64,000 nucleotides of DNA from IDS-8 sp035304345 (GCA_035304345.1 DATGQE010000050.1:1-64000); one strand, 5' to 3'; positions 24,197 to 33,049 are shown, numbered from the stretch's first letter. Program-made: numbers and translations. The notes: a model not told the origin generated them from the letters alone.

Positions 24197-25516
24197 CTAC
24201 AGCAGGGAGACATCGACGCGCCGCATCGGTGCCGCATGTTCGAGCAGCTTTCGCGCCTGGCCCTGAACGAAGGTCGAGATCCGCTCGATGAGATCCTGCT
24301 CATCGGGAACATAGCCTCCCTCACGGGCCTGCTGCGGAGCTGCCTCCAGGGCCGCGGTGCCCATGCGGGTCATCTCGCGTTCCAGCAAAGGCCGCGGCGT
24401 GCCGGTTCGAGCCGCGAAATCAGCCCAGGCGAAAGGACCGACCTCATGCAGCCGGAATTCGTCACCGTAGGCCATTGCCATGTCGTGATCCAGGTTCCCG
24501 TACTGCACCACGCTGACGAGATCGTAAAAGGGCGCAATTGCCAGCCCTTGCCTGCGGCAGAAAAAGGATACGTTCTTGCCGTGAGCATCGGAGTTGCCGA
24601 TCAGGTACTGGAACAGAGCCCAGCGCAGCAATGACAAGCGAGTCATCGCCTTCCGCATCGCATGACGCGTGATCGAAAACAGCCGTTCGAAACTCACCCC
24701 ATCGCGGATATGACGGACGTCGCGGCCGGAGCCGAAATTGCGTTCGTACTTGTAGGAGACCGGGAGATCCAATGCCTGGCAGGCGTCGATGATGTGGAGC
24801 CGGCGGACGCGTTCGGGCTCGCGCACGCGATCGAAGCGCTCGATGACCAGCACGGGGTCCGGCAACCTGAGTATGGAGACGGAAGGCACCGCGAGCCCCA
24901 GCCGTCCGGCGAGGGTCATGCAATAGTGCTCATTGGCCACCAGCATCGGCAGCCGGCCTTCCGGCGGCTCGGGCTTCAGAATGTGGGTGGAGGCAAGCGT
25001 GCCTTCCACCAGGTACATGCGCTGGTCGGGATCGAGGTAGACGGCCAACTTGTCCTGATGACCCGCGATCGAAAGGCGTACCCGCCCATCCCAGGCGGCG
25101 AACGGAATCTTCGATCGCTGCTCTATTCGAGCCCGGAGCTCGTCGCGACTTATCTCGCGCCGCGTGTCGGGTTGGTCTCCGGGCAAGACGTCGCCGGGAA
25201 AGAAGGCGAGGGCGCCCGACGTCTCTCGCCCCAGCTCACGGATCAAACCATAAATGTTGTTCCGCGAAACCTGGTGCGTGGTCGCCACGATGTCCAGGGC
25301 GCGTCCTTCCGGCAGCAGGTTTTCCAGGAAGCGCCGCACCGTCGCCGTCGCGGGCGGTGTCCCGCGAATCGGGAAATGGGGTGAGATCGGGTAGCTCGTA
25401 TCGGCTGCTTCCCATTCCGGGTCATAGACGAAGGAAAACCGATCCTCGAGCGACTCGTATCCCAACGTGCCGACGCGCACGTTGCCGTCGAATACGGCCA
25501 GCGTGTGCAGGGCCAT
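24197..25516 (-). CDS. hipA: HipA-type serine/threonine kinase toxin
   Basis: 439-residue HipA-family kinase. The couple_hipA N-terminal domain (LAVFDGNVRVGTLGYE, YPISPHFPIRG, FLENLLPEG) precedes the kinase core: RLSIAGHQDKLAVY, HILKPEPPEG (ATP-binding Lys), EHYCMTLAGRLGL, VIERFDR, a catalytic loop HGKNVSF preceded by IGNSDA, and APFYDLVSV as the DFG-like metal site. HipA toxins phosphorylate aminoacyl-tRNA synthetases such as GltX and induce growth arrest. The start codon shares one base with the HipB stop (TGATG), the usual antitoxin-toxin coupling. Confidence 0.93.
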   Translation of the reverse strand: MALHTLAVFDGNVRVGTLGYESLEDRFSFVYDPEWEAADTSYPISPHFPIRGTPPATATVRRFLENLLPEGRALDIVATTHQVSRNNIYGLIRELGRETSGALAFFPGDVLPGDQPDTRREISRDELRARIEQRSKIPFAAWDGRVRLSIAGHQDKLAVYLDPDQRMYLVEGTLASTHILKPEPPEGRLPMLVANEHYCMTLAGRLGLAVPSVSILRLPDPVLVIERFDRVREPERVRRLHIIDACQALDLPVSYKYERNFGSGRDVRHIRDGVSFERLFSITRHAMRKAMTRLSLLRWALFQYLIGNSDAHGKNVSFFCRRQGLAIAPFYDLVSVVQYGNLDHDMAMAYGDEFRLHEVGPFAWADFAARTGTPRPLLEREMTRMGTAALEAAPQQAREGGYVPDEQDLIERISTFVQGQARKLLEHAAPMRRVDVSLL

Positions 25517-25791
25517 CAATCCGTGGGCTCGGCGGCGTACGGGTGGGTCAGCTTCGACTTGTCGACGACCACCAGCGCGAGACCCAACCCGTCGAGCACC
25601 TTGAGCAGGCGGTCCGTACCGACGCCCGAGTGGCCATTCTCGAGCCTCGAGAGCAGATCGACGGAGACCCCGCAAAGCGCGGCGGCATCGTCGATGCGGA
25701 GACCGCTCGCGCGACGCTGCTCCCGGACCGCGCGACCGAGATCGGAGAGAGACCTGACCAGGGTTTCGGAATAATGGAAACTCTCTTCCAT
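25516..25791 (-). CDS. hipB: HipB-type XRE antitoxin
   Basis: 91-residue helix-turn-helix antitoxin and autorepressor (LGRAVREQRRASGLRIDDAAALCGVSVDLLSRLENG). It should neutralise HipA and bind the two inverted operators upstream. The ATG at 25791 is chosen because GGAG lies seven bases upstream; an in-frame TTG 21 bases earlier would fall in the operator. A final hydrophobic stretch LALVVVD near the C-terminus is typical of HipB proteins. Confidence 0.9.
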   Translation of the reverse strand: MEESFHYSETLVRSLSDLGRAVREQRRASGLRIDDAAALCGVSVDLLSRLENGHSGVGTDRLLKVLDGLGLALVVVDKSKLTHPYAAEPTD

Positions 25792-25811
25792 TCGGGGGCT
25801 CCGGAAGGTCA

Positions 25812-25880
25812 ATTTCGGAATTTAAGAAATACTGACCCGCCGATCCCGTGTTGTCAATTGAATTTCTAGTATTCCGAAAT
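25812..25880. promoter_or_regulatory. hipBA operator pair with embedded promoter
   Basis: Two near-identical 19-base half-elements face each other: ATTTCGGAATTTAAGAAAT at 25812-25830 and, read on the minus strand, ATTTCGGAATACTAGAAAT at 25880-25862. They differ only in the three central bases. Between them, on the minus strand, is a perfect TTGACA (25857-25852). The distal element sits just upstream of this -35 box and the proximal one overlaps the expected -10 and start region. This is the arrangement expected for cooperative repression by HipB. Confidence 0.7.
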
Positions 25881-25928
25881 GGCGGCGCTCTTCGACGACC
25901 TGACAAAGCCAGTTCCGCCTTCCCGCCT

Positions 25929-26717
25929 CTAGCGTCGCGTCGGGCCGCCCCGCTCCTTCCCCTTTTGCACGACCCCGGGAACGGGCGTCGTTTCGCGCCC
26001 GAACTCGCCCTCGAGGGCGTCCACGCCTTCCTGCGGGTCGGCGCGCGGCACGAGCTTTTGCCTCTTCTTCCGGGTCTCCTTCGTGTCGACGCCGACACGC
26101 GCTTCCATGCTCTGCACGAGACCGGGTCGTGCCTCGCCGTCGCGATTGAACGACCAGGCGAGCCGCGGCTCGCCCAGCGGCAGGCGATCGGCGTCATCCA
26201 TGCCATGGGACCCGGTGTTCCAGACGTGCCACGTCTTGCCGTAGGAGTTCATCTTGCCCTGCATCAGCTCGCTCTCGGCAAGCTCGGGAATCCCGGGGGC
26301 GATGAGCTGCCCGGAGAGGATCTCGAAATTGTGCGGATGCCAGTAGCGACGCTCTTCTTCCGGGAGCTGCTCGAACAGCGTCTCGGAAATGATGTACTCG
26401 ATGCCGTTGAGGTTGGCATCGTCGGTGTTGCCGTCGAAGAGGGCGCACTGCGCGAAGTCCTGGTTGACCTGCCGGCAGAAGTGATGGGCTTCCACCTGGT
26501 GCCCGGGCGCCGCCTTCATCGGGTGCAAGCCGACCAGGTACAGGGTGAGCTGCTCCGGCGGCGAGTTTCCCTGCAGCATGCGCGCGCCCGCCTCGAGCAC
26601 CTCGGTCTTCATCGCCTTCTCCGCCCCGGGCGGGGATACCCCGGGACCGGCTTCCTGCGCCGAGGCGAGCGACGCGGGCACGAGAAGAATCGCCGCAGCG
26701 AAGGGCCAGTTTTGCAT
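25929..26717 (-). CDS. Exported OBAP-like (DUF1264) protein
   Basis: 262-residue protein with a signal peptide (FAAAILLVPASLASAQ) and the DUF1264/oil-body-associated-protein pattern: LEAGARMLQ, LVGLHPMKAAPGHQVEAHHFC, QDFAQCALFD, LNGIEYIISETLFEQLPEEE, WHPHNFEILSG and YGKTWHVWNT, followed by LPLGEPRLAWSF. Function is unknown in bacteria. The C-terminal tail is basic and low in complexity. It lies between hipBA and the NUDIX gene on the same strand. Confidence 0.85.
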   Translation of the reverse strand: MQNWPFAAAILLVPASLASAQEAGPGVSPPGAEKAMKTEVLEAGARMLQGNSPPEQLTLYLVGLHPMKAAPGHQVEAHHFCRQVNQDFAQCALFDGNTDDANLNGIEYIISETLFEQLPEEERRYWHPHNFEILSGQLIAPGIPELAESELMQGKMNSYGKTWHVWNTGSHGMDDADRLPLGEPRLAWSFNRDGEARPGLVQSMEARVGVDTKETRKKRQKLVPRADPQEGVDALEGEFGRETTPVPGVVQKGKERGGPTRR

Positions 26718-26848
26718 GATCGTTTCCTCGTCTCGACGACCATCCCCGCGAGCGCTCCCCGGCAGCCGACGCGGTGCAAGAAGCGCGCCACCATCGACAG
26801 CCGCCTCTCCCGGCCGCTCCCGTTCGCCGCACTTACTCCGAGGGATTG

Positions 26849-27466
26849 TTACTCGGCGGGATCGCCCGTGGCCGGCGGCCGCCCCGCCCGGTATTCCGCC
26901 AGCCAGTAGCCCGCGACCAGCGTCTTCAGGTCCGTGATTTCGGCGCGACGCGTGCGCGCGATGAACTCCTCGGCCGGCAGGACCACGCTCAGGATGTCTT
27001 CCTGCTCCTCCGGGTTGCCGTGAATGCCGCCGGCCGTGCTCGCGTCCACGAAACCGAACACGATGACGATCTTTTCCGACGTGCCCCCGGAGCTGACGAA
27101 CGCACCCGGATGCACGATGACCGGATCCTCGAGATCCAGCCCGGTTTCCTCCTTCGTTTCGCGCACCGCGGCTCGCAACGGCGATTCGCCTGCGTCCAGC
27201 GCCCCGGCGATCAAGTTGTCGGTATAGGGGTAATCACCGGCAGCGAGGGCGCCCGGGCGCATTTCATTGACCAGCACCACGGCGTCGCGTGCCGGGTCGT
27301 AAGCAAGCACGGCGACCGCGTCGCCCCTTTCCATCACCTCGCGCGTCAGGCGTTGAAAGCCTCCGGCATGCCGCTCGGTGTCGATCTCGTACCGCGCGAC
27401 CTTGAGGAAGCCGGTATAGAGCGGCGTGCGGCGGAGGATTCTTGCTTCGAGCTTGCGTTGGCTCAT
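26849..27466 (-). CDS. nudF: NUDIX hydrolase, ADP-ribose pyrophosphatase type
   Basis: 205-residue NUDIX protein. The complete Nudix box is visible as GALDAGESPLRAAVRETKEE followed by TGL (G-x5-E-x7-R-E-x2-E-E-x-G). The N-terminal YTGFLKVARYEIDTERHAGGFQRLTREVMERGDAVAVLAYD and the GGTSEKI loop are typical of the NudF/TrgB ADP-ribose pyrophosphatases, which hydrolyse ADP-ribose to AMP and ribose 5-phosphate. Gene symbol by family resemblance. Confidence 0.88.
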   Translation of the reverse strand: MSQRKLEARILRRTPLYTGFLKVARYEIDTERHAGGFQRLTREVMERGDAVAVLAYDPARDAVVLVNEMRPGALAAGDYPYTDNLIAGALDAGESPLRAAVRETKEETGLDLEDPVIVHPGAFVSSGGTSEKIVIVFGFVDASTAGGIHGNPEEQEDILSVVLPAEEFIARTRRAEITDLKTLVAGYWLAEYRAGRPPATGDPAE

Positions 27467-27562
27467 GGCGGTTCCCTTCGATGGCCCGTTTTCTCACCGT
27501 CCGTTCGGGCGGGTCGCCGCCGTGTCCGGCGACACTGGATACCCATGATGCCATCTGGCGGC

Positions 27563-28447
27563 TCAATGCACGGGCCGCGCCGGTGAGGCCGGCCGTGCCG
27601 CGCAGGGGCCGAGGAAGCGCGGGAACCGCGGGAGGCCCGATGCCGTGTCACCGTCGTAGGCGTAGGTCACGCACTGGCCCACGGCCGGCGGATCGCGGCG
27701 CTCGTCGTCACTGAATCCCGTGCCGATGCGGAACCTGAGGCCGTCGGGCCGCTCGACGAGGAGCGCACCCAGCATGCCCGCGTATTTGCCCTTGCCCGGC
27801 AAACGGGCCACGACCTTCGCGCGTCCCTCGCGGTGTGGCTTGTACTTGAGCAGGTGCTCGTTTTCCCCTGCCCGGTACCGGGAGGACCCGCGGTGCAGCA
27901 CGAGGCCTTCGCCGCCGGCGGCAATCACCGCATCGAGCCGCGCATCGAGCGCCGCGGCGTCCTCCACGCGGTACTGGGGAACGGGGCGCAGCCACGGTAC
28001 GGCGGCCCGTTGCAGCAACTCGCGCAGGGCGGTAAGGCGTTTTGTGAACGGGCCGGGATGGCCCGGCAGGTCGAACACCATGAAGCGCATTTGCCGCCAG
28101 GCGTCGTCGTCCGGCACGCGCGTGCGCACGGTGGCGGAGGCGAACGCGAAGCGGCCGCGGCCCGCCCAGAGCTCGCCGTCGAGAGGCACCGCCGGCCAGC
28201 CGGAGGTGAACCACTCCGGCGCCGCCACGGCGCGGCCGCTCCGCGTCAGCAGCCGTTCGCCGTCCCAGTAGCCGCGGACGCCGTCGAGCTTCTCACTGAC
28301 CCAGTAGCTCGCGACGTCGATCGGCGCGCCGGGCGGGTAAACCGTCGCCTGCATCAGCGGCGGCGGTTCTGCCGCGAAACAGCCCAAGGCAATGCACAGC
28401 AGCGGGGCCCGGCACAGGGCCGGGATGCGCTTCGCCGGTCGTCTCAT
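27563..28447 (-). CDS. Exported ATP-dependent DNA ligase (LigE/LigB-like)
   Basis: 294-residue minimal ATP-dependent DNA ligase. The nucleotidyl-transfer motif I is EKLDGVRG with the adenylated Lys53; LDGELWAG (motif III), GGEGLVLH (motif IV) and LLKYKPHREGRAKVV (motif V) follow, then a short OB domain. A signal peptide (APLLCIALGCFAA) precedes the catalytic core, as in the periplasmic LigE group. Cys23 could be a non-canonical lipidation site, but cleavage after FAA is equally possible. The group is thought to act on DNA outside the cytoplasm, for example during uptake. It is divergent from a haem-type TonB receptor. Confidence 0.88.
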   Translation of the reverse strand: MRRPAKRIPALCRAPLLCIALGCFAAEPPPLMQATVYPPGAPIDVASYWVSEKLDGVRGYWDGERLLTRSGRAVAAPEWFTSGWPAVPLDGELWAGRGRFAFASATVRTRVPDDDAWRQMRFMVFDLPGHPGPFTKRLTALRELLQRAAVPWLRPVPQYRVEDAAALDARLDAVIAAGGEGLVLHRGSSRYRAGENEHLLKYKPHREGRAKVVARLPGKGKYAGMLGALLVERPDGLRFRIGTGFSDDERRDPPAVGQCVTYAYDGDTASGLPRFPRFLGPCAARPASPARPVH

Positions 28448-28648
28448 CGCCGCGCTTCCCGAAGACGCCACCCCGGCAGCGTGCCCCGAAGGGGCGGCGC
28501 GCGCGAGCGGCGTTATTCGCGGGTTTGCCCGGATACGCGCGTGACGGTCATGGACCCGGCTGCCGCCGCTGGAACGCAGCGCCGGATTGATCCGAGTCAA
28601 GGACCCGGTCCTTCCCGGGGGCTACGTTGTGCCGTGTCGTCCAGGGCC

Positions 28649-30868
28649 ATGGTTCCGTCCATGCGTGAGCACCACGATGCGTCGAGGCGTTGCAGGGCGG
28701 CCACCGCCGGCCTCGCGTTGGTGCCGGCATTGGCAATGGCGGCGGGCGCGGCCCCGGCCGCCGGCGACGACGGCGCGGCCATCGACGAGGTCGTGGTCGT
28801 GGCGCACCGGAGCGAACGACCGCTGCGCGAGATCGCGGGCACCGTCACGATCGTGACCGGCAGCGAGTTGCGGCGCGATCTCGCGACCAGCCTGGCCGAC
28901 GCCTTCCGTCACGTCCCGGGCATCGACTACGAATCCGCCGGCACCCGCTTCGGTGCAGAGGGCCTCAACGTGCGCGGCATCGGCGGCAACCGGATCGCCC
29001 TCCTGGTCGACGGGGTGCCGCTCGGCCGGCAGTTCGCCGTGGGAGGTTTTTCCAACGCCACCCGCGACCTGCTCGAGGCGGGGCTCGTGCAGCGGATCGA
29101 GGTGCTGCACGGACCGGCGTCCGCGCTCTACGGCAGCGATGCGATCGGCGGCGTCGTCGCGGTCGCGACTCCGGATCCCGCCGACATCGCCGGCGAGGCC
29201 GGCTTCGGCGGGCGCGTCGCATCCACCTGGCACGGCGCCGACGAGAGTCTCCATGGCACGGGCATCGTCGCCGCCGGGGACGCCTCCCGCGGCGCGCTCG
29301 CGGGATTGAGCCTGCGGAGCGGCAGCGCGTACGACCCGGCGGCCTTGCCGGAGGCGCTCGATCGCCGCCGGGAGCGGCGGCGCGCGGCGCTGCTCAAGCT
29401 CACGGCAGGGGATGCTTTCGGCCTCGCGTGGAGGGCCGGCCTGCTGCACCGCGACGGCGAGGTCGCGACGAACCTGCGCTCGATGCTCGGCACCGGGCGG
29501 TTCGCGGAGACCACCGCGCTCGAGGGCGACGACGAAAGCCGCCTCGACGTTGCCTGGGTGGAGGCGGGGTTCGGCGCGCCGGGCGGCGCCATCGACTCCG
29601 GCCTGCTGCGCGCCTGGTTCGCGGCGTCGAAAGTCGACCAGCGCACGCTCGACGTGCGCGAGGCCGCCGCGCGGCCGGTCGCCGTCACCCGCGCCTTCGA
29701 GCTGGCGCAGCGCGCGCGGGGATTCGAGCTGAGCGCGGCGAAAGCGCTCCGCCATGGCGGGATGACGCAGCACCTCACCGCCGGCATCGAGCTTCGCACG
29801 ACGCGGAGCGAGGAGTCGCGCGACGCGCTGGAGGTCGACCTGGAGAACGGAGCGACGAGCACCGTCCTGCTCGGCGAGGCGTTTCCGTTGCGCGATTTCC
29901 CGATCTCCGACACCCGCGTGCGGGGTGCCTGGATCGAGGACACGCTCGCGCTCGGCAACCTGCGCATCACGGCCGGGCTGCGCGCCGACCGGCACGAGCT
30001 CGTGCCCCGGCCCGATCCGGTGTACGCCGCGGACAACCCGGGAACCGTGCCCGTCGCGCTCTCCGCATCCGACCTGTCCCCCAAGCTCGGGATCGTGCTC
30101 GGCCTCTCCGGGCGCCTGGAAGCCTACGCGCAGTACGCGCACGGCTTTCGCGCCCCGTCGTGCGACGAGGTCAACGCCGGGCTCGACATCCCGCTGTTCA
30201 ACGTGCGTGCCGTACCCAATCCCGATCTCCGGTCGGAGCGTTCCGACGGCCTCGAGGCCGGCTTGCGCTGGACCGGCGAGCGTGCCGCCCTGCGCATCGG
30301 CCTGTTCCACAACCGCTACCGGGATTTCATCGAGAGCAGGGTACCCGTCGGCATCGATCCGGCGAGCGGCCGCCTGCTGTTCCAGTCGCGCAACGTGAGC
30401 CGCGCGCGCATCGAGGGACTGGAAGCGGCATGGCGCGTGGAGCTTCCCGGCGTGCTCGAGCAGTGGCGCATCGACGGCGCGCTGTACGCCGCGCGCGGCG
30501 AGGGTCGCGACGGCGGCGCACCGCTCGGCTCGGTCGGGCCGGCAGAGGCGGTGCTCGCCGTCGAATGGCGGCCCGGCGATGCGCGCTTTGCGTGGCGACT
30601 GGCCGCCACCGCGGTGGAGCGCGCGCCGCGGCAGGACGAGGCCGCGGGCGCGGGCTTCCGCCCGCCCGGTCACGTCCGTTTCGACCTTTTCCTGAGGCAG
30701 GAACTGAACGACCGCGCGACGCTGCGCGCCGGCGTGCTGAACCTCTCCGACCGGACGTGGTGGCACTGGTCGGCGGTCAGGGGTGTCGCGCCCGACGATC
30801 CGGTGCTGGGCGCCCTGGCGCAGCCCGGCCGGAGCGTCGTCGCGGGATTCGAATGGCAATGGCACTGA
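28649..30868 (+). CDS. TonB-dependent receptor, haemoglobin/transferrin-type
   Basis: 739-residue receptor. A signal peptide (LALVPALAMAAGAAPAA) is followed by TonB box DEVVVVAHRSERP, a plug (LNVRGIGGNRIALLVDGVPLG, IEVLHGPASALYGSDAIGGVV) and a barrel containing YAQYAHGFRAPSCDEVN with VPNPDLRSERSDGLEAGLRW, the hallmark of the haemoglobin/transferrin/lactoferrin receptor family, ending FEWQWH. ATG at 28649 or 28661 both suit the signal peptide. The NirS-fusion gene starts 12 bases after the stop, so the two form an operon. Haem or a haem-like ligand is the family-based expectation. Confidence 0.9.
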   Translation: MVPSMREHHDASRRCRAATAGLALVPALAMAAGAAPAAGDDGAAIDEVVVVAHRSERPLREIAGTVTIVTGSELRRDLATSLADAFRHVPGIDYESAGTRFGAEGLNVRGIGGNRIALLVDGVPLGRQFAVGGFSNATRDLLEAGLVQRIEVLHGPASALYGSDAIGGVVAVATPDPADIAGEAGFGGRVASTWHGADESLHGTGIVAAGDASRGALAGLSLRSGSAYDPAALPEALDRRRERRRAALLKLTAGDAFGLAWRAGLLHRDGEVATNLRSMLGTGRFAETTALEGDDESRLDVAWVEAGFGAPGGAIDSGLLRAWFAASKVDQRTLDVREAAARPVAVTRAFELAQRARGFELSAAKALRHGGMTQHLTAGIELRTTRSEESRDALEVDLENGATSTVLLGEAFPLRDFPISDTRVRGAWIEDTLALGNLRITAGLRADRHELVPRPDPVYAADNPGTVPVALSASDLSPKLGIVLGLSGRLEAYAQYAHGFRAPSCDEVNAGLDIPLFNVRAVPNPDLRSERSDGLEAGLRWTGERAALRIGLFHNRYRDFIESRVPVGIDPASGRLLFQSRNVSRARIEGLEAAWRVELPGVLEQWRIDGALYAARGEGRDGGAPLGSVGPAEAVLAVEWRPGDARFAWRLAATAVERAPRQDEAAGAGFRPPGHVRFDLFLRQELNDRATLRAGVLNLSDRTWWHWSAVRGVAPDDPVLGALAQPGRSVVAGFEWQWH

Positions 30869-30880
30869 GGAGCGGATGAG

Positions 30881-33049
30881 ATGGATACCGGAAGCCGGCG
30901 GTCAGGGACGTTCGCGGCAGCACGAGCAGCACTGCTTCCCGTGCTGGCGCTCGCCGCGTTGACAGCGTGCGAGCGGGGCACGGGCGCGGCCGGCGACCCG
31001 CCGGCGCCATCCGCGCTCGCGGTACACGCGGCCGAGGCCGCCGCGGAAACCGCGGCCGAAGTCATGGCGCGCGGCGAGCAGGTCTACCTGCAGCATTGCG
31101 CCGCGTGTCACCAGCCGAACGGGCAGGGCCTGCGCGGGGCGTTTCCCCCGCTCGCCGGCTCCGACTACCTCGCCCGCGAGCGCAAGGAAGTGCTGAAGGT
31201 GGCGCTGTTCGGCCTGTCCGGCCCCGTCACGGTGAACGGTGTGGAGTACAACTCCGTCATGCCGAGCATGGGCTACCTGGAGGACCGCGAGCTGGCGGCC
31301 GCGCTCACCTACGTGCTCAAGTCCTGGGGCAACGATTACCCGGGCGTGAGCGTCCAGGAAGTCGCCGCGCTGCGCGTGGAGACCGGCAACGTCGATCGGG
31401 CGGCCGGGCAGCCGCACGCCGGCGCGACCGAGGCCGAGATCCGCTTCCAGGGTGCCCCTTCGCCCGCAGGCGAGGGCGCGCGCGTGCGCGCCGGCGAAGG
31501 ACCCGCGCTCACCGAAGCCGAGTACGAGACGGCCACCCGCATCTATTTCGAGCGATGTGCCGGCTGCCACGGCGTGCTGCGCAAGGGCGCGACCGGCAAG
31601 CCGTTGACGCCGGACATCACGCGCGCCCGCGGGCACGAGTATCTCGAAGCCCTGATCACCTACGGGTCGCCGGCGGGCATGCCCAACTGGGGCAGCTCGG
31701 GCGAGCTCTCGCGGGGGGAAATCGACATCATGGCGCGCTTCCTGCAGCAGGAGCCGCCGGCGCCGCCGGAGTTCGGCATGGCGGAGATGCGCGAGAGCTG
31801 GCGCCTGCTGACGCCGCCGGCGGAGCGGCCGGAGCGACCGCAACACGCGCGCAACATCGACAATTTCTTCGCCGTCACGCTGCGCGACGCCGGCGAGGTG
31901 GCGATCATCGACGGCGACACCCGGGAGATCGTCAGCATCCTCCCCACCGGTTACGCCGTCCACATCTCGCGCCTGTCGGCCTCGGGCCGTTATGTCTTCA
32001 CGATCGGCCGCGACGGCAAAGTGGACATGATCGACCTGTGGATGGATCCGCCGGCGGTCGTGGCCGAAATCAAGATCGGGCTCGAGGCCCGTTCGGTCGA
32101 GACTTCGAAGTACAGAGGCTACGAGGACAAGCTCGCCATCGCCGGCGCGTACTGGCCCCCGCAGTACGTGATCATGGACGGCAACACGCTGGAGCCGCTC
32201 AGGATCGTCTCGACCCGCGGCATGACCGTCGATACCCAGGAGTACCATCCGGAGCCGCGTGTCGCCGCGATCGTCGCCTCGCACGAGCATCCCGAGTTCA
32301 TCGTCAACGTGAAGGAGACCGGGCACATCCTGCTCGTCAACTATCGCGACGTGAACGCTCTCACGGTTACCGACATCGGGGCCGCCCGTTTCCTGCACGA
32401 CGGCGGCTGGGACCGCAGCAAGCGCTATTTCCTCACCGCAGCCAACCAGTCCGACAAGATCGCGGTGGTGGACGCGCGGGAGCGCGAGCTGCGCGCGCTC
32501 GTCGACGTGGAGAAGATTCCCCATCCGGGGCGCGGCGCCAACATCGAGGATCCGGAGTACGGCCCGGTGTGGGTGACGAGCGCACTCGGCAACGCGAACG
32601 TGACGTTCATCGGCACCGACCCCGAAGGCCATCCCGGGCATGCCTGGAAAACGGTGCGCGTGCTGCAGGGCCAGGGCGGCGGCTCGCTCTTCGTGAAGTC
32701 GCACCCGAAATCACGCAACCTCTGGGTCGATACGCCCCTGAACCCGGAGGAGGCGATCAGCCAGAGCGTCGCCGTGTTCGATATCGACGATCTCGACGCG
32801 GGCTACGAGGTGTTGCCGATCGCCGAGTGGGCCGGGCTGGGCCCCGGGGCCAGGCGGGTCGTACAGCCCGAGTACAACGCCCGCGGCGACGAAGTCTGGT
32901 TCTCGGTGTGGAGCGCCCGGGACGAGGAGTCGGCGATCGTCATCGTCGACGACCGGACGCGCACCTTGAAGCACGTCATCAAGGGCGAAGCCATCGTCAC
33001 CCCCACCGGGAAATTCAACGTCTACAATACGGTAAACGACGTGTATTGA
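30881..33049 (+). CDS. nirS: Lipoprotein cytochrome cd1 nitrite reductase with extra cytochrome c domain
   Basis: 722-residue NirS homologue that would reduce nitrite to nitric oxide in the periplasm. The lipobox LTAC (Cys30) predicts a lipid anchor, whereas NirS is normally soluble. A first c-type domain (CAACH, 73-77) is additional; the second (CAGCH, 226-230, followed by GVLRKGATGKPLTPDIT) is the standard NirS haem c. The d1 propeller is intact, with axial His361 in TGYAVHIS and the two active-site histidines His456 (EYHPEPR) and His506 (FLHDGGWD), and the characteristic end GKFNVYNTVNDVY. The linker between the c domains (about 187-208) looks like an in-frame REP-type insertion. No d1-haem biosynthesis genes are in the window. 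Confidence 0.92.
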   Translation: MDTGSRRSGTFAAARAALLPVLALAALTACERGTGAAGDPPAPSALAVHAAEAAAETAAEVMARGEQVYLQHCAACHQPNGQGLRGAFPPLAGSDYLARERKEVLKVALFGLSGPVTVNGVEYNSVMPSMGYLEDRELAAALTYVLKSWGNDYPGVSVQEVAALRVETGNVDRAAGQPHAGATEAEIRFQGAPSPAGEGARVRAGEGPALTEAEYETATRIYFERCAGCHGVLRKGATGKPLTPDITRARGHEYLEALITYGSPAGMPNWGSSGELSRGEIDIMARFLQQEPPAPPEFGMAEMRESWRLLTPPAERPERPQHARNIDNFFAVTLRDAGEVAIIDGDTREIVSILPTGYAVHISRLSASGRYVFTIGRDGKVDMIDLWMDPPAVVAEIKIGLEARSVETSKYRGYEDKLAIAGAYWPPQYVIMDGNTLEPLRIVSTRGMTVDTQEYHPEPRVAAIVASHEHPEFIVNVKETGHILLVNYRDVNALTVTDIGAARFLHDGGWDRSKRYFLTAANQSDKIAVVDARERELRALVDVEKIPHPGRGANIEDPEYGPVWVTSALGNANVTFIGTDPEGHPGHAWKTVRVLQGQGGGSLFVKSHPKSRNLWVDTPLNPEEAISQSVAVFDIDDLDAGYEVLPIAEWAGLGPGARRVVQPEYNARGDEVWFSVWSARDEESAIVIVDDRTRTLKHVIKGEAIVTPTGKFNVYNTVNDVY
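31457..31500. repeat. REP-like palindrome inside the nirS linker
   Basis: CCTTCGCC (31457-31464) and GGCGAAGG (31493-31500) form an 8-base inverted repeat enclosing further GC-rich complementary sequence (GGCGCGC/GCGCGCC). Translation gives SPAGEGARVRAGEG, the peptide commonly produced when intergenic repetitive palindromes of GC-rich proteobacteria fall inside genes. It lies exactly between the two cytochrome c domains. Whether copies exist elsewhere in the genome cannot be told from this window. Confidence 0.4.

Noticed and set aside
24197..25880. hipBA as part of a mobile element
   Set aside because: No integrase, transposase, tRNA or flanking direct repeats were seen near it, and codon use of the toxin gene looks only slightly less GC-rich than its neighbours.
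28448..28648. Possible cobalamin or other riboswitch before the TonB receptor
   Set aside because: I found no B12-box-like sequence or recognisable aptamer core in the intergenic region.
28622..30865. A very long open frame antisense to the haem-type TonB receptor
   Set aside because: In GC-rich DNA antisense frames stay open by chance. The plus strand encodes a complete receptor with signal peptide, plug and barrel, while the antisense product is low-complexity Arg/Gly/Ala sequence.
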